Positions 7,684-16,432 of a DNA stretch of 50,087 bases are shown here, piece by piece. Both the position numbers and the translations under genes were made by a program. The stretch spans positions 1 to 50,087 of the forward strand of contig NZ_JAKEIO010000051.1 of assembly GCF_021474405.1 (NCBI RefSeq), written 5' to 3'. Position 1 is the first letter of the stretch; the number at the start of each line of letters is the position of its first letter. The stretch is from [Streptosporangium] indianense. GTDB lineage: Bacteria > Actinomycetota > Actinomycetes > Streptomycetales > Streptomycetaceae. Below the pieces are notes generated by a model. That model was not told where the DNA came from. It made no database searches and saw nothing but the letters and a program-made list of their open reading frames with translations.

Positions 7684-7953
7684 TGCGGGGTCGGCTACCG
7701 GGTGACGGGCAGCCGGCCCGGCGGATTCCAGGGATAGGTCGTCCTGCGCGACACAGGCACGGCGGCGATCAACGGCTGGACGCTGCGCCGGACCTTCCCG
7801 GACGGCCGGCGCATCACCCACCGGTGGGACGGCACGGCGACCCAGAGCGGCTCCGCGGTGAGCGTGGCGGCCGCCCCGTGCACCGCGTCGATCCCCGCGA
7901 CGGGCTCGGTCACCCTCGGCTTCACCGCCGCCCGCCTGAACGGCGCCGACTGC
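7684..7953 (+). pseudogene. Remnant of a family-2 cellulose-binding module (CBM2)
   Basis: Ninety codons read like a CBM2: an opening Cys, YRVTGSRPGGFQG, an in-frame TAG at 7735-7737, then TGTAAINGWTLRRTFPDG followed by RITHRWDGTATQSGSAVSV and a closing LNGADC. Intact CBM2 modules run Cys to Cys over about 100 residues with three exposed tryptophans. Here the last part around the third Trp appears deleted, and no catalytic domain or signal peptide is attached on either side. It is the fossil of a secreted polysaccharide-degrading enzyme. Confidence 0.8.
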
Positions 7954-8157
7954 TCCGTGAACTGCGAGGTGCCGCCGCTTCCCGGGCACGGCGGCACCAC
8001 CGTCCGTGTGATCCGTGCTACAGCTATGCGGAAAGCGGTTTACGTCGCTCCGCTTCGGTGAGGCGGCGGGGATGTCGCACCGGCACCCCATCGCCGCATC
8101 TCCGGCAAGACGCGCATACACCCGTCCGGGTTCCCCACATGCCGCGCGGGAGGCGTG

Positions 8158-9273
8158 ATGAGCGAGGACACCCTGCGCCTCCGCGCGGTCCGGGCCGACG
8201 GGACGGAGCGGGCGGCCCCGCCCGCGGTGGAACCGGCCGCCCGCCGGGACGCGTTCTTCGACAACGCGAAGTACCTGGCGATCGTGCTGGTGGCGATCGG
8301 GCACTCCTGGGAACCGCTGCGGGACGGCAGCCGGGCGGCCTCCGCGCTCTACATGGTCGTGTACGCCTTCCACATGCCGGCCTTCATCGTGGTCTCCGGC
8401 TACTTCTCGCGCTCCTTCGACGCGAGCCCCGGCCGAATCAAGCGCCTGGTCACGGGGCTCGTCGTGCCGTACGTCGTCTTCGAAACGGCGTACACCCTGT
8501 TCACCCGGTGGACGGACCAGGAACCGGACCGGCCGGTGAGCCTGCTGGACCCCCTCTACCTGACCTGGTTCCTGATCGCCCTGTTCATCTGGCGGCTGAC
8601 CACGCCGATCTGGCAGCGCGTGCGGTGGCCGCTGCCGGTCGCCCTGGTCATCGCGATGCTGGCGACGCTCTCGCCGTCCGTCGGCAACGACCTCGATCTG
8701 CAGCGCACGCTGCAGTTCCTGCCGTACTTCGTCGTCGGTCTGCTGCTGCGGCCCGAGCACTTCCGGCTGGTGCGGCGCCGTGCGGCACGGATCCTCGGCG
8801 TGCCGGTCTTCGCCGGTGCGCTCGCCGTGGCCTACTGGGCAGTCCCGCGGATGAGCGGTGCCTGGTTCTACCACCGCGACAGCGCCGAGGAACTGGCCGC
8901 GCCCTCCTGGTACGGACCGGTCATGACGCTGGTGACGTTCGGCTGCTCGCTGGTCCTGGTCGCCTGCTTCCTCGCCTGGGTGCCCGGCCGCCGCACCTGG
9001 TTCACCGTGCTGGGCGCGGGCACGCTCTACGGCTACCTGCTGCACGGCTTCGTCGCACAGGCCTCCAAGTTCTGGGGCTGGTACGAGCCGGCGTGGGTGC
9101 ACCGGCCGCCGGGCGAGCTCCTCGTCACGGTCGGCGCCGCGGTGCTCGTGACCGTGCTGTGCACCCCGCCCGTGCGGCGGGTGTTCCGCTGGGTGATGGA
9201 GCCCGACATGGCGTGGGCGTTCCGCCGGGACGCACGCGAGCAGGCACGGGAGCGGAACGCCGTCCGCGCGTGA
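8158..9273 (+). CDS. Acyltransferase-3 family membrane protein (fucose 4-O-acetylase type)
   Basis: 371-residue polytopic membrane protein with about ten helices. The start of the acyltransferase-3 domain is visible as RDAFFDNAKYLAIVLVAIGH, where the conserved His (residue near 45) is essential in the family. Next come YAFHMPAFIVVSGYF and the helices up to LLHGFVAQ. Members transfer acetyl or other acyl groups to sugars or cell-envelope glycans. I prefer ATG 8158 to the GTG at 8155 because GGGAGG would be only 1 nt from the GTG. The acceptor is unknown. A GTGA overlap couples it to the next small membrane ORF. Confidence 0.88.
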   Translation: MSEDTLRLRAVRADGTERAAPPAVEPAARRDAFFDNAKYLAIVLVAIGHSWEPLRDGSRAASALYMVVYAFHMPAFIVVSGYFSRSFDASPGRIKRLVTGLVVPYVVFETAYTLFTRWTDQEPDRPVSLLDPLYLTWFLIALFIWRLTTPIWQRVRWPLPVALVIAMLATLSPSVGNDLDLQRTLQFLPYFVVGLLLRPEHFRLVRRRAARILGVPVFAGALAVAYWAVPRMSGAWFYHRDSAEELAAPSWYGPVMTLVTFGCSLVLVACFLAWVPGRRTWFTVLGAGTLYGYLLHGFVAQASKFWGWYEPAWVHRPPGELLVTVGAAVLVTVLCTPPVRRVFRWVMEPDMAWAFRRDAREQARERNAVRA

Positions 9274-9782
9274 GCGGACCGTCTCACGGCTCCTGGACGC
9301 CCTACCGCTCCTGCCTCGCCGTGCGCGGGGCGGCCCGGCACGAGGCGTGGCGCCTGCCCGGCACGGGCGAACTGCTGCCGGTCCTCGCGGTGCTCACCCC
9401 GCTCGTGGCCGGCACGTCCGCAGCGGCGCTGCTCCTGATCGGCGGCCTGCTGCACGTCGCCGACGCCCTCGGCCCCCTGCCCGGATCGCTCGTCGCGGCC
9501 GGCTGGACCCTGGCGCTCGTGGCGGCCCCGACCGGCCTCGCCGGCCTGGCCGGGCTGCTGTACACGGGCCTGCACCGCCGCGGTGCGCCCCCGGCCGCCG
9601 ACCGGGTGGATCACGCCCGGCTGGTCCGGCGGCAGGAACCGCTCGACCGCGGGATGCTCCCCCACCTGCGCCGGCACCCGGGATCGCATCCCGGGACGGC
9701 GATCACGCCGTGCTCCCCGCCCGATACGCTCACGCCGTGCCCGGCCCGGGCCAGAGAGGACAGGACACCATGTTCGGACTGA
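9270..9782 (+). CDS. Hypothetical two-helix membrane protein
   Basis: 170-residue frame whose GTG overlaps the acyltransferase stop (GTGA). It has two hydrophobic stretches, about residues 36-58 (VLAVLTPLVAGTSAAALLLI) and 72-95, and a basic segment after them. I recognise no family. The C-terminal 30 residues are proline- and arginine-rich, cross a hairpin (CCCGGGAT/ATCCCGGG, 9677-9695) and overlap the tatA start by 13 nt. The true protein may therefore not be well conserved there. Coupling to the acyltransferase is the main support. Confidence 0.5.
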   Translation: MSGPSHGSWTPYRSCLAVRGAARHEAWRLPGTGELLPVLAVLTPLVAGTSAAALLLIGGLLHVADALGPLPGSLVAAGWTLALVAAPTGLAGLAGLLYTGLHRRGAPPAADRVDHARLVRRQEPLDRGMLPHLRRHPGSHPGTAITPCSPPDTLTPCPARAREDRTPCSD

Positions 9783-10021
9783 GCGAACTCGCGATCATTC
9801 TCATCGTCGTCATAGCCGTCATCGGGATCAAGAAGCTCCCCGAGCTGACCCGCTCGGCCGGCAAGGCGGCCCGCATCCTCAAGGCCGAGGCCCGCGCGGC
9901 CAAGGACGAGGAGGCCGGAACGGCCCCGGCGCCGCGGGTGGTCCAGGGCGAGATCGTCCCGCCGGGCACCGGCACGCCCCCGCCCGGCACCCGGCCCGCG
10001 GGCACCCCGGACCACCCCTGA
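9770..10021 (+). CDS. tatA: Twin-arginine translocase TatA/E-family protein
   Basis: 83-residue protein with the TatA layout. It has a short N-terminal FGLSELAIILIVVIAVIG membrane helix, then the hinge and amphipathic helix IKKLPELTRSAGKAARILKA, and a charged proline-rich tail. TatA oligomers form the protein-conducting part of the Tat export system together with TatC. No tatC is nearby, so this is probably an additional copy to a main tatAC locus elsewhere. AGGA-type ribosome-binding bases lie just before the ATG. It is convergent with htpG. Confidence 0.85.
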   Translation: MFGLSELAIILIVVIAVIGIKKLPELTRSAGKAARILKAEARAAKDEEAGTAPAPRVVQGEIVPPGTGTPPPGTRPAGTPDHP

Positions 10022-10042
10022 CACGGCCTGCTCCGGCGCTGA

Positions 10043-11941
10043 CTACAGCGTGCGCTCCAGGCGGTCGGCCACGAGCCTGACGAAGCGCGCCGGGTCCTTG
10101 GGCTGGCCGCCCTCGGCCAGCACCGCCAGGGTGTGCAGCAGCTCCGCGGACTCGGCGAGCTCCGTACGGTCCTCGCTCGCCTGGTACGCCTTATGCAGCC
10201 CCTTCACCAGCGGGTGGCCCGGGTTGAGCTCCAGGATCCGCTTGGTGCGGGGCACCTCCTGACCCATCGCCCGGTACATGTTCTCCAGGGCCGGGGTCAG
10301 GTCGTGCGCGTCGGAGACGATGCAGGCCGGGGAGACGGTGAGCCGCGTGGAGAGGCGGACCTCCTTGATGTCCTCCTGGAGCCGCTCCCGCATCCAGCCG
10401 AGCAGCCCGGCGTACTCCTCGGCCTGCTTCTCCCGCTCCTCGCCGGCCTTCTCCTCGCCCTCGGCGTCGAGGTCGATCTCGCCCTTGGTGACGGAGCGCA
10501 GCTTCTTGCCCTCGTACTCGCCGACGGCGTCGACCCAGACCTCGTCGACGGCGTCGGTGAGCAGCAGGACCTCGATGCCCTTGTCCCGGAACGCCTCCAT
10601 GTGCGGGGAGTTCTCGATGCTCTGGCGGGACTCGCCGGTGATGAACCAGATGTCGTCCTGGCCGTCCTTCATCCGCTCCACGTACTGCGCGAGCGTGGTC
10701 GGCTCGTCGTCGGAGTGGGTGGTCGCGAACGAGGAGACGGCGAGGATGGCGTCGCGGTTCTCGGAGTCGGTGACCAGGCCCTCCTTCAGGGCGGTGCCGA
10801 ACTCACGCCAGAAGGTGGCGTAGCGGTCGGCGTCCTTGGTCTTGATCTCCTTGACCGTGGACAGCACCTTCTTGGTCAGCCGGCGCTGCATCATCCGGAT
10901 GTGCCGGTCCTGCTGGAGGATCTCCCGGGAGACGTTGAGCGAGAGATCCTGTGCGTCCACGACGCCCTTGACGAAGCGGAGGTACGGCGGCAGCAGCGCC
11001 TCGCAGTCGTCCATGATGAACACGCGCTTCACGTACAGCTGGACGCCGCGCTTGAAGTCCCGCGTGAACAGGTCGTGCGGGGCGTGCGAGGGGACGAAGA
11101 GCAGGGCCTGGTACTCGAAGGTGCCCTCGGCCTGGAGCCGGATCGTCTCCAGCGGCTCGCGCCAGTCGTGGCTGATGTGCTTGTACAGCTCGTGGTACTC
11201 GTCGTCGGACACCTCGTCGCGCGAGCGCGCCCACAGGGCCTTCATCGAGTTCAGCGTCTCGGGCTCGGGCGCGTCCTCGCCGTCCTTCGCCTCCGGGACC
11301 ATCCGGATCGGCCAGGTGATGAAGTCCGAGTAGCGCTTGACGATCTCCCGGATCTTCCATTCCGAGGTGTAGTCGTGCAGCTGGTTCTCGGGATCGGCGG
11401 GCTTGAGATGGAGCGTGACGGACGTGCCCTGCGGCGCGTCGTCGACCCGCTCCAGGGTGTACGTGGCCTCGCCGCGCGACGTCCAGCGGGTCCCCTGGCG
11501 CTCGCCGGCCCGCCGGGTCACCAGCGTCACCTCGTCCGCCGCCATGAACCCGGAGTAGAAACCGACGCCGAACTGGCCGATGAGCCCCTCGGCCCCGGCT
11601 CCCTCCTTGGCCTCCTCCAGCTCCTTGAGGAAGGTGGCGGTGCCCGAGTTGGCGATGGTGCCGATGAGCTGTCCGACCTCGTCGTAGGACATGCCGATGC
11701 CGTTGTCCCGCACCGTGAGGGTGCGGGCCTCCTTGTCGACGTGGAGCTCGATGTGCAGGTCCGAGACGTCGGCGTCGAGGGAGTCGTCCCGCAGCTTCTC
11801 CAGACGCAGCTTGTCGAGCGCGTCGGAGGCGTTGGAGACGAGCTCCCGCAGGAAGACATCCTTGTTCGAGTAGACCGAGTGGATCATCAGCTGGAGCAGC
11901 TGACGCGCCTCTACCTGGAACTCAAACGTTTCGGTCGTCAT
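10043..11941 (-). CDS. htpG: Molecular chaperone HtpG (Hsp90)
   Basis: 632-residue cytoplasmic ATP-dependent chaperone, full length for bacterial Hsp90. The N-terminal GHKL ATPase shows [17 protein letters not shown] (Glu33 catalytic, Asn37 for Mg), DNGIGM, then [11 protein letters not shown]. The middle domain has [16 protein letters not shown] and LNVSREILQ. The C-terminal dimerisation domain ends at ADRLERTL. I chose ATG 11941 (MTTETFEFQ) because GAGGGA lies about 10 nt upstream. A longer in-frame start at 11968 has no support. It is convergent with tatA and shows no visible heat-shock operator. Confidence 0.97.
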
Positions 11942-12027
11942 GGTTCGCGAATCCCTCACAGGTCCCACAGTCGCCTGAACTGGTGACAGTCACTGTAAAA
12001 CACCAAGTCAGGCCGGGGCCCCGGAAG

Positions 12028-12732
12028 TCAGACGAGGTGGGCGAAGACGACCAGGTTCTCGGTGTAGTCCCGGGCCTGGCGGTCGTAGGAACCCGAGCAG
12101 GTGATGAGCCGGACCTGAGCCCGTGGCGTGTCGCCGTACACGCGGTCGCTGGGGAAGGCGGCCTTGGCGAACGACTGGGCGGCGTCCACGGCGAAGGTCG
12201 CCTTGCTGCCGTCGGCCCGCACGACCTGGAACCGGTCGCCCTTCTTCAGCTCGCCGAGCCCGGCGAACACGGCCGGGGACGTCGCGGTGTCCACGTGCCC
12301 GGCGATGATCGCGGTGCCGGTCTCCCCCGGTGTGTGGCCCTTGGCGTACCAGCCGACCAGGTTGGTGTCGTTCGGCGGCGGGGGCTCCAGCTGACCCGAC
12401 GGGTTGATGGCCAGGTCGGTGAAGGGCGCGTCGACCGAGATCTTGGGAATGAGCAGACGGACCGGCCGGGATCGCGGCAGGTGCGGGCCCTGGGGCCGGT
12501 CCGGCGCCGCGGACGTGCGCGTGTCGGGCAGGTCCGGGGCGGCCGAGGAGGCGGCCACGGCGGGCGGCGCGTGCGGTGGGCCGGCGTCGTCGGGCGACTC
12601 GCCACCGCCGCCCAGCAGCTTCACGGTCAGCACGAGGGCGGCCACCGACCAGACCACCGTCACGAAGGCGCGGAAGCGCCGCTTGGACGGTGCGGGGCCG
12701 AGGTCGGACAGGGTGGAGGGAGGGGCTGCCAT
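12028..12732 (-). CDS. srtF: Class F sortase
   Basis: 234-residue membrane-anchored transpeptidase that cuts a sorting signal and links a secreted protein to the cell wall. It has an N-terminal helix (about residues 19-40), a proline-rich linker and a sortase barrel from about residue 85. The catalytic triad is visible: His146 in IIAGHVDTA, Cys212 in RLITCSGSYD and Arg208. This is the class F pattern seen in actinobacteria. ATG 12732 is chosen because GAGGTGG sits 6 nt upstream. The adjacent gene encodes a secreted repeat protein with a C-terminal anchor, its likely substrate. The symbol is by class, not by an identified orthologue. Confidence 0.85.
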   Translation of the reverse strand: MAAPPSTLSDLGPAPSKRRFRAFVTVVWSVAALVLTVKLLGGGGESPDDAGPPHAPPAVAASSAAPDLPDTRTSAAPDRPQGPHLPRSRPVRLLIPKISVDAPFTDLAINPSGQLEPPPPNDTNLVGWYAKGHTPGETGTAIIAGHVDTATSPAVFAGLGELKKGDRFQVVRADGSKATFAVDAAQSFAKAAFPSDRVYGDTPRAQVRLITCSGSYDRQARDYTENLVVFAHLV

Positions 12733-12846
12733 CGAGAACCACCTCATTCGGGCACGGCAGCGGGTACGGCACGCGGGAGGACGAGCCGGGCCGCCGCGAC
12801 GTGCGGGGCACGTGCGGCGGCCACGGCGGCTATACGGTCGGGCCGG

Positions 12847-13512
12847 TCACACGGCGCCCTGCGTGGCCTTCCGGCGGCGCAGCGCATACATACCGGTGCC
12901 GGCCACCGCCAGGGCGGCCAGCCCGCCGGCGGTCACGCCCGGCGCGGAGGCCAGACCGCCGCCACCGGTGTGCATGCCGCCGCGCGGCTTGTCGTGCTTG
13001 CCCTCCCAGGAGCCCTTGTCGTGCTTGTCGCTCCAGTCGCCCTTCTCGTGCTTCCCGGAGCCGCCCTCTTCCTGCTTGCCGCCCCAGGCGCCCTCGCCGG
13101 AGCTCTGCCAGTCGTCCGAGTTCACGGAGGCCAGGGCCCCGCCACCGGTGTGCACGCCACCGTGCGGCTTGTGGTGCTTGCCCTCCCAGCCCTTCTCCTC
13201 TCCGTCCTCCTTGCCGTGCTCCTTGCCGTGCTCCTCGTGCTTGCCCTCTTCGCCCTTGTCGCCCTTGTCCTCCTCGCCGGAGCCGTCCCAGTCGTCCGCG
13301 CTCACCGCGGCCAGCGCTCCGCCACCCGTGTGCACCCCACCGTGGGGCTTGTGGTGGTCGCCGTCCTTGTGGTGCTCCTTGTGGTGCTCCTTGCTGTAGG
13401 AAGTCGAGTCGTGGTCCCCGTCGCCCGTGGCGTCGGCGTAAGCGGCGGGTGCGGCGATCGCGAGGGCGGCCGTGGCGGTGGCCGTCGCGAGCATCATGCG
13501 GGCAGAGCGCAT
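12847..13512 (-). CDS. Secreted, membrane-anchored repeat protein, probable class F sortase substrate
   Basis: 221-residue protein. It has a signal peptide (residues 1-26, cleavage likely after AYA), a very hydrophilic His/Lys/Glu/Gly-rich body, and a C-terminal helix (GVTAGGLAALAVAGTGMYAL) followed by RRRK, the layout of a cell-wall sorting signal. No LPXTG or LAXTG box is present. Instead HxPHGGVHTGGGALA-like motifs occur three times, 60 residues apart, and the last copy (PRGGMHTGGGGLA) directly precedes the membrane helix. This glycine motif may be the class F recognition signal. The class F sortase gene lies immediately downstream on the same strand. Functional assignment is inferred. Confidence 0.8.
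   Translation of the reverse strand: MRSARMMLATATATAALAIAAPAAYADATGDGDHDSTSYSKEHHKEHHKDGDHHKPHGGVHTGGGALAAVSADDWDGSGEEDKGDKGEEGKHEEHGKEHGKEDGEEKGWEGKHHKPHGGVHTGGGALASVNSDDWQSSGEGAWGGKQEEGGSGKHEKGDWSDKHDKGSWEGKHDKPRGGMHTGGGGLASAPGVTAGGLAALAVAGTGMYALRRRKATQGAV
12961..13370. repeat. Three direct repeats with a 180-bp period
   Basis: Copies beginning at 12961, 13141 and 13321 share GCCACC[G/C]GTGTGCA followed by GGCTTGT and further matches. The spacing is exactly 180 bp (60 codons). They encode the PHGGVHTGGGALA-type motifs of the secreted repeat protein. Confidence 0.8.
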
Positions 13513-13706
13513 CGGTGAGTCCTTCCGTCGCGAGCCGGGCAGCTGACGCCTCGCCAGCTCACCAGACCCGGCCTCGACGTGAACCACCGTCAGTCGGGCC
13601 GGGCCGTCTCACCATCCGGGGCGTGCACATGGGTTACCAGAACACCCTGACGGCGCACACCACGGCGGCCCGCCGCCGTGTGAGGCACCCCGGAGGGCCG
13701 CCCGCG

Positions 13707-13994
13707 TCAGCGGCGCCCGAACCCCCGGTGGGTCATGCGGGCCGGGTCCGGATCCGCCAGCTGGGCCGCCATGCCGACGAGGACCAGCCCGCCCGCGATG
13801 AGCAGACCCTGGGCCCAGGCGATGCCGGAGACCAGCAGGGCGACTCCGAGCGCCAGCCCCCACCAGGCTCCGGTCCGACGGTACTCGCGGGGCCGGGCGG
13901 GGCGGCCAGAGCTCATCCCACGCACGAACCGGGGGTCCTCCCGCTCGAGTCGTGCTTCGAGATCCACCAGACGGTGGTCTTCCGACGGGGGCAC
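13707..13994 (-). CDS. DUF3040 domain membrane protein
   Basis: 95-residue protein of the actinobacterial DUF3040 family. The N-terminal LEARLEREDPRF motif is diagnostic, and two membrane helices follow (about residues 43-60 and 62-78). It starts at GTG 13994 with GGAG upstream. Function is unknown; family members are short membrane proteins found throughout Streptomyces. Confidence 0.85.
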   Translation of the reverse strand: MPPSEDHRLVDLEARLEREDPRFVRGMSSGRPARPREYRRTGAWWGLALGVALLVSGIAWAQGLLIAGGLVLVGMAAQLADPDPARMTHRGFGRR

Positions 13995-14342
13995 GGCTTC
14001 TCCTTCCCGGACCCGAGCGCTTCGAGGCAGGCGCGGCCAAGGTCATGACAAGTCCTGGGTGCGGGTCCTGTGGCGGTGCGCGGGGAGGCAGGCGACGGGT
14101 GCGGCTGTGCCGGGTGACGCGACCGCCTCACCAGGGCTTCAGCCTCTCCCCCCTCCGGCGGCTCGCACCATCGGGCCCCACCCCCATCCTTCCCGTTGAC
14201 AGCGCCTGACGAACGCCGGACCGCGTGGGCGGGGTGTTCGCCCGGAAATGGGTGCCGTTCCGGATGGCGGCCGGGCCGGTCAGCGCACACGCTGGGGTGA
14301 CGGTCCCGAGGCGGCGCCACGCGGTGCTCCCGTCCCAGCGCC
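13995..14342. other. Stretch without a recognised gene
   Basis: I see no convincing coding sequence here. A perfect -35-like TTGACA lies at 14196-14201 on the plus strand, but no matching -10 follows. It may be the relic promoter of the response-regulator fragment downstream. Confidence 0.3.
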
Positions 14343-14702
14343 CGGGAGCTGTCCCGGACCTGCCCGGAGACGGGGATCCTGATCCTGACCATTTACGACA
14401 ACGAGCAGGACTACTTCGAGGCGCTCGGGGCGGGGGCCTCGCGTCATGTCCTCACGTCCGTCGCGGACCGCGACCTGGTCGAGGCGTGCCGGGTCACCAT
14501 GCGGTGCGAGCCGTTCCTGTACCCCGGTGCGGTCGACGCGCTGATCCGCGACCACCTCGACCGGGCCCGGGAGGGCGGCGCGGGGGCCCGCCCCGCCGGC
14601 GCTCGGCCTTGGCCGGCTGAGGAACGGACGGGGCGCCGTCGTCGGCAGGCTCGCCGTCGGCCGCGGGTGCCCCTCCCGGCCGTCCATATCGGCTTTCGGT
14701 GA
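14343..14702 (+). pseudogene. Fragment of a NarL-type response regulator receiver domain
   Basis: The frame reads TGILILTIYDNEQDYFEALG, then AGASRHVLTSVADRDLVEAC and EPFLYPGAVDALIRDHLDRA. This is the second half of a receiver domain of the kind found in LuxR/NarL regulators. The phospho-Asp half is absent, the conserved Lys of the VLK motif is Thr (VLTS), and no helix-turn-helix output domain follows; the frame runs on into low-complexity Arg/Pro sequence. It is a decayed gene fragment. Confidence 0.75.
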
Positions 14703-14881
14703 CACGGCCCTCCCCGGGTGGGGCCCGGCGGGCCGACGCTGTGCTCGGGTGCGCGCGTCAGGCCAGGGGATCGGGGACGGGTTCGACCACCGTCGCCGGG
14801 CCCGCCCGGATCTCGTCCCGGCCGCGGTACGCCGACACGCCGCCCGCGGGGTGGAGGCAGACGGCCGCCTGCCGGTGGTCG

Positions 14882-16345
14882 TCAGACGTGCCGGTGGTCG
14901 ATGCCCAGCAGGCTCGCGGCGGCCCGGAAGTCGGCCGTGTGGCGGCCCACCGTGAGGGACCAGTGGTGGCCGACGCCCGTGGCGCTCCAGGCGTCGACCC
15001 ATTCGCCGGGGTCACGGCCGAAGTCGACGCGGCTGGTGGTGTTGCCGATCTCCAGCAGCGGCCCGGGTACGACGGTGCCCTCGGAGGTGACGAAGGACAG
15101 ACTGCCGTCGGCGTCCTGGCCGAGGCCCAGCAGGGTGACGGGCCCGTGCCGGACGTCGAACTCGACGCTCACTCCCCATCCGCGTTTGCCGTGGTAGACA
15201 CCGAGCCCGCGCAGCAGCGGGTCGCGGGCGCCGACCCCGAGGTGGGCGGGGCCGTCGTGGCCCATCTCCACCACGCCGTCCTCGAAGTTCAGGGCCTGGA
15301 TCTCGGTGAAGGAACCTCCGGCGCCCACGCTCTGGGACGCCAACTGAGCCACCGACGTCCGCAGTTCGTACTCGCCGGCCGCGGGCACGCCCCGGGCGGT
15401 GAGCAGCGAGGCGCCGAGGATCATGCCCGCCCCGAGTCGCTCGTGCAGCTCACCGTCGAGGCCGCGGTGGTAGTACGCGAGGCTGTCGAGCCCGAAGTCC
15501 GCGACCAGCCGGTCCAGGGCGACGGACACGGTCGCGCCCCAGGCGAAGTCCTCCTCCACGACGCTCTCGTCCAGGGTGAAGATCTGCCGGGCGAGCGCCA
15601 TCCGCTCCCGGGTCTCGGCCTCCGTCACCCGTTCCACCCGGTGCCGCAGGTCGTCGAACTCCAGGACCTCCACGTGGGAGCCGAACGTCGTGGCGAGCAG
15701 CGTCGGATCGGTCTGCACGTCGAGCATGCCGGGGTACACGTGCCCCATGAGACCGTGCCGGGCGTGCCGGAGCGCGGCACGGATGTGCGCGGCCCGGATC
15801 CACTGCTCGATGCGCCGCCAGGCGGACTCCTGGCGCAGCCAGCCCGACACCGACCGGAAGGGGATGCCGGCCCGCCGGAAGACGTTGCCGACCTCGGGGA
15901 CGGGGCACTGCCCGCAGTAGGCCAGCCAGGCCCCCGTGTCGAAGGCGGCGTGGTCCATCCTCTCGGACGGCTGGAGGTCGATGACCAGGACCGGCGTGTG
16001 CGAGCGCTGGGCGATCGGCAGCACCATCGACGAGGTGAGGTAGGTCGTCAGGAACAGCACGATCAGGTCGCAGTCGGCCCGCCGCAGTTCCTCGGCGGCG
16101 CGGGCGCCTTCGCGGGCGTCGGAGACGAATCCGGCGTCGGTCACGTCGGCGTCCATCTCCCGGAAGCGTCCGGCGACATACGCGGCCGACTCGCGCAGGT
16201 GCGGAAGGAGGCCGGGGAACTGCGGCCAGTACGTGCCGAGTCCGCCGGCGACCAGTCCGATACGGGTGCGGCGCCGGGCGACCGGCGGGAGCAGGTCGTG
16301 CAGGGCGGCGGAACGTGCGGCCGCGCCGTCCGCGGTCGTTGCCAT
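14882..16345 (-). CDS. L-arabinose/L-fucose isomerase family protein (AraA-like)
   Basis: 487-residue cytoplasmic metal-dependent aldose-ketose isomerase. Residues typical of AraA metal sites can be seen: Glu in VPAAGEYELRTSVA, the acidic stretch in ALNFEDGVVEMGHDG with its His, and His in GVGHHWSLTVGRH near the C-terminus. The N-terminal IGLVAGGLGTYWPQFPGL and FLTTYLTSSMV belong to the substrate-binding lobe. AAGGAG precedes the ATG. It follows a sugar MFS transporter on the same strand and is opposite a GH106-like glycosidase, so it probably converts the monosaccharide released by that enzyme. Whether this is rhamnose, arabinose or another sugar cannot be decided here. Confidence 0.82.
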   Translation of the reverse strand: MATTADGAAARSAALHDLLPPVARRRTRIGLVAGGLGTYWPQFPGLLPHLRESAAYVAGRFREMDADVTDAGFVSDAREGARAAEELRRADCDLIVLFLTTYLTSSMVLPIAQRSHTPVLVIDLQPSERMDHAAFDTGAWLAYCGQCPVPEVGNVFRRAGIPFRSVSGWLRQESAWRRIEQWIRAAHIRAALRHARHGLMGHVYPGMLDVQTDPTLLATTFGSHVEVLEFDDLRHRVERVTEAETRERMALARQIFTLDESVVEEDFAWGATVSVALDRLVADFGLDSLAYYHRGLDGELHERLGAGMILGASLLTARGVPAAGEYELRTSVAQLASQSVGAGGSFTEIQALNFEDGVVEMGHDGPAHLGVGARDPLLRGLGVYHGKRGWGVSVEFDVRHGPVTLLGLGQDADGSLSFVTSEGTVVPGPLLEIGNTTSRVDFGRDPGEWVDAWSATGVGHHWSLTVGRHTADFRAAASLLGIDHRHV

Positions 16346-16432
16346 GGGCAGTGCTCCTTGTCGGGGTGCTGCGGCTCGGGCGCTCCGTGGCAGGGCGCTG
16401 CGGCCCGGGCGCTCTTGTCGGGGCGTTGCGGC

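Noticed and set aside
7189..9102. A 637-codon minus-strand frame over the CBM2 relic and acyltransferase
   Set aside because: It has no domain, is Arg/Gly/Pro-rich, and lies opposite a clear membrane acyltransferase.
10133..11986. A 617-codon open frame opposite htpG
   Set aside because: It is low-complexity Leu/Val/Gly/Asp shadow sequence; the minus strand encodes a complete Hsp90.
12961..13370. The 180-bp repeats as a CRISPR array or minisatellite
   Set aside because: The repeats are in frame, code for a protein motif, and the intervals are coding and not unique spacers of CRISPR size.
12847..13512. An LPXTG or LAXTG sorting signal in the repeat protein
   Set aside because: No such pentapeptide is present in front of the membrane helix; only the TGGG-type motif is found.
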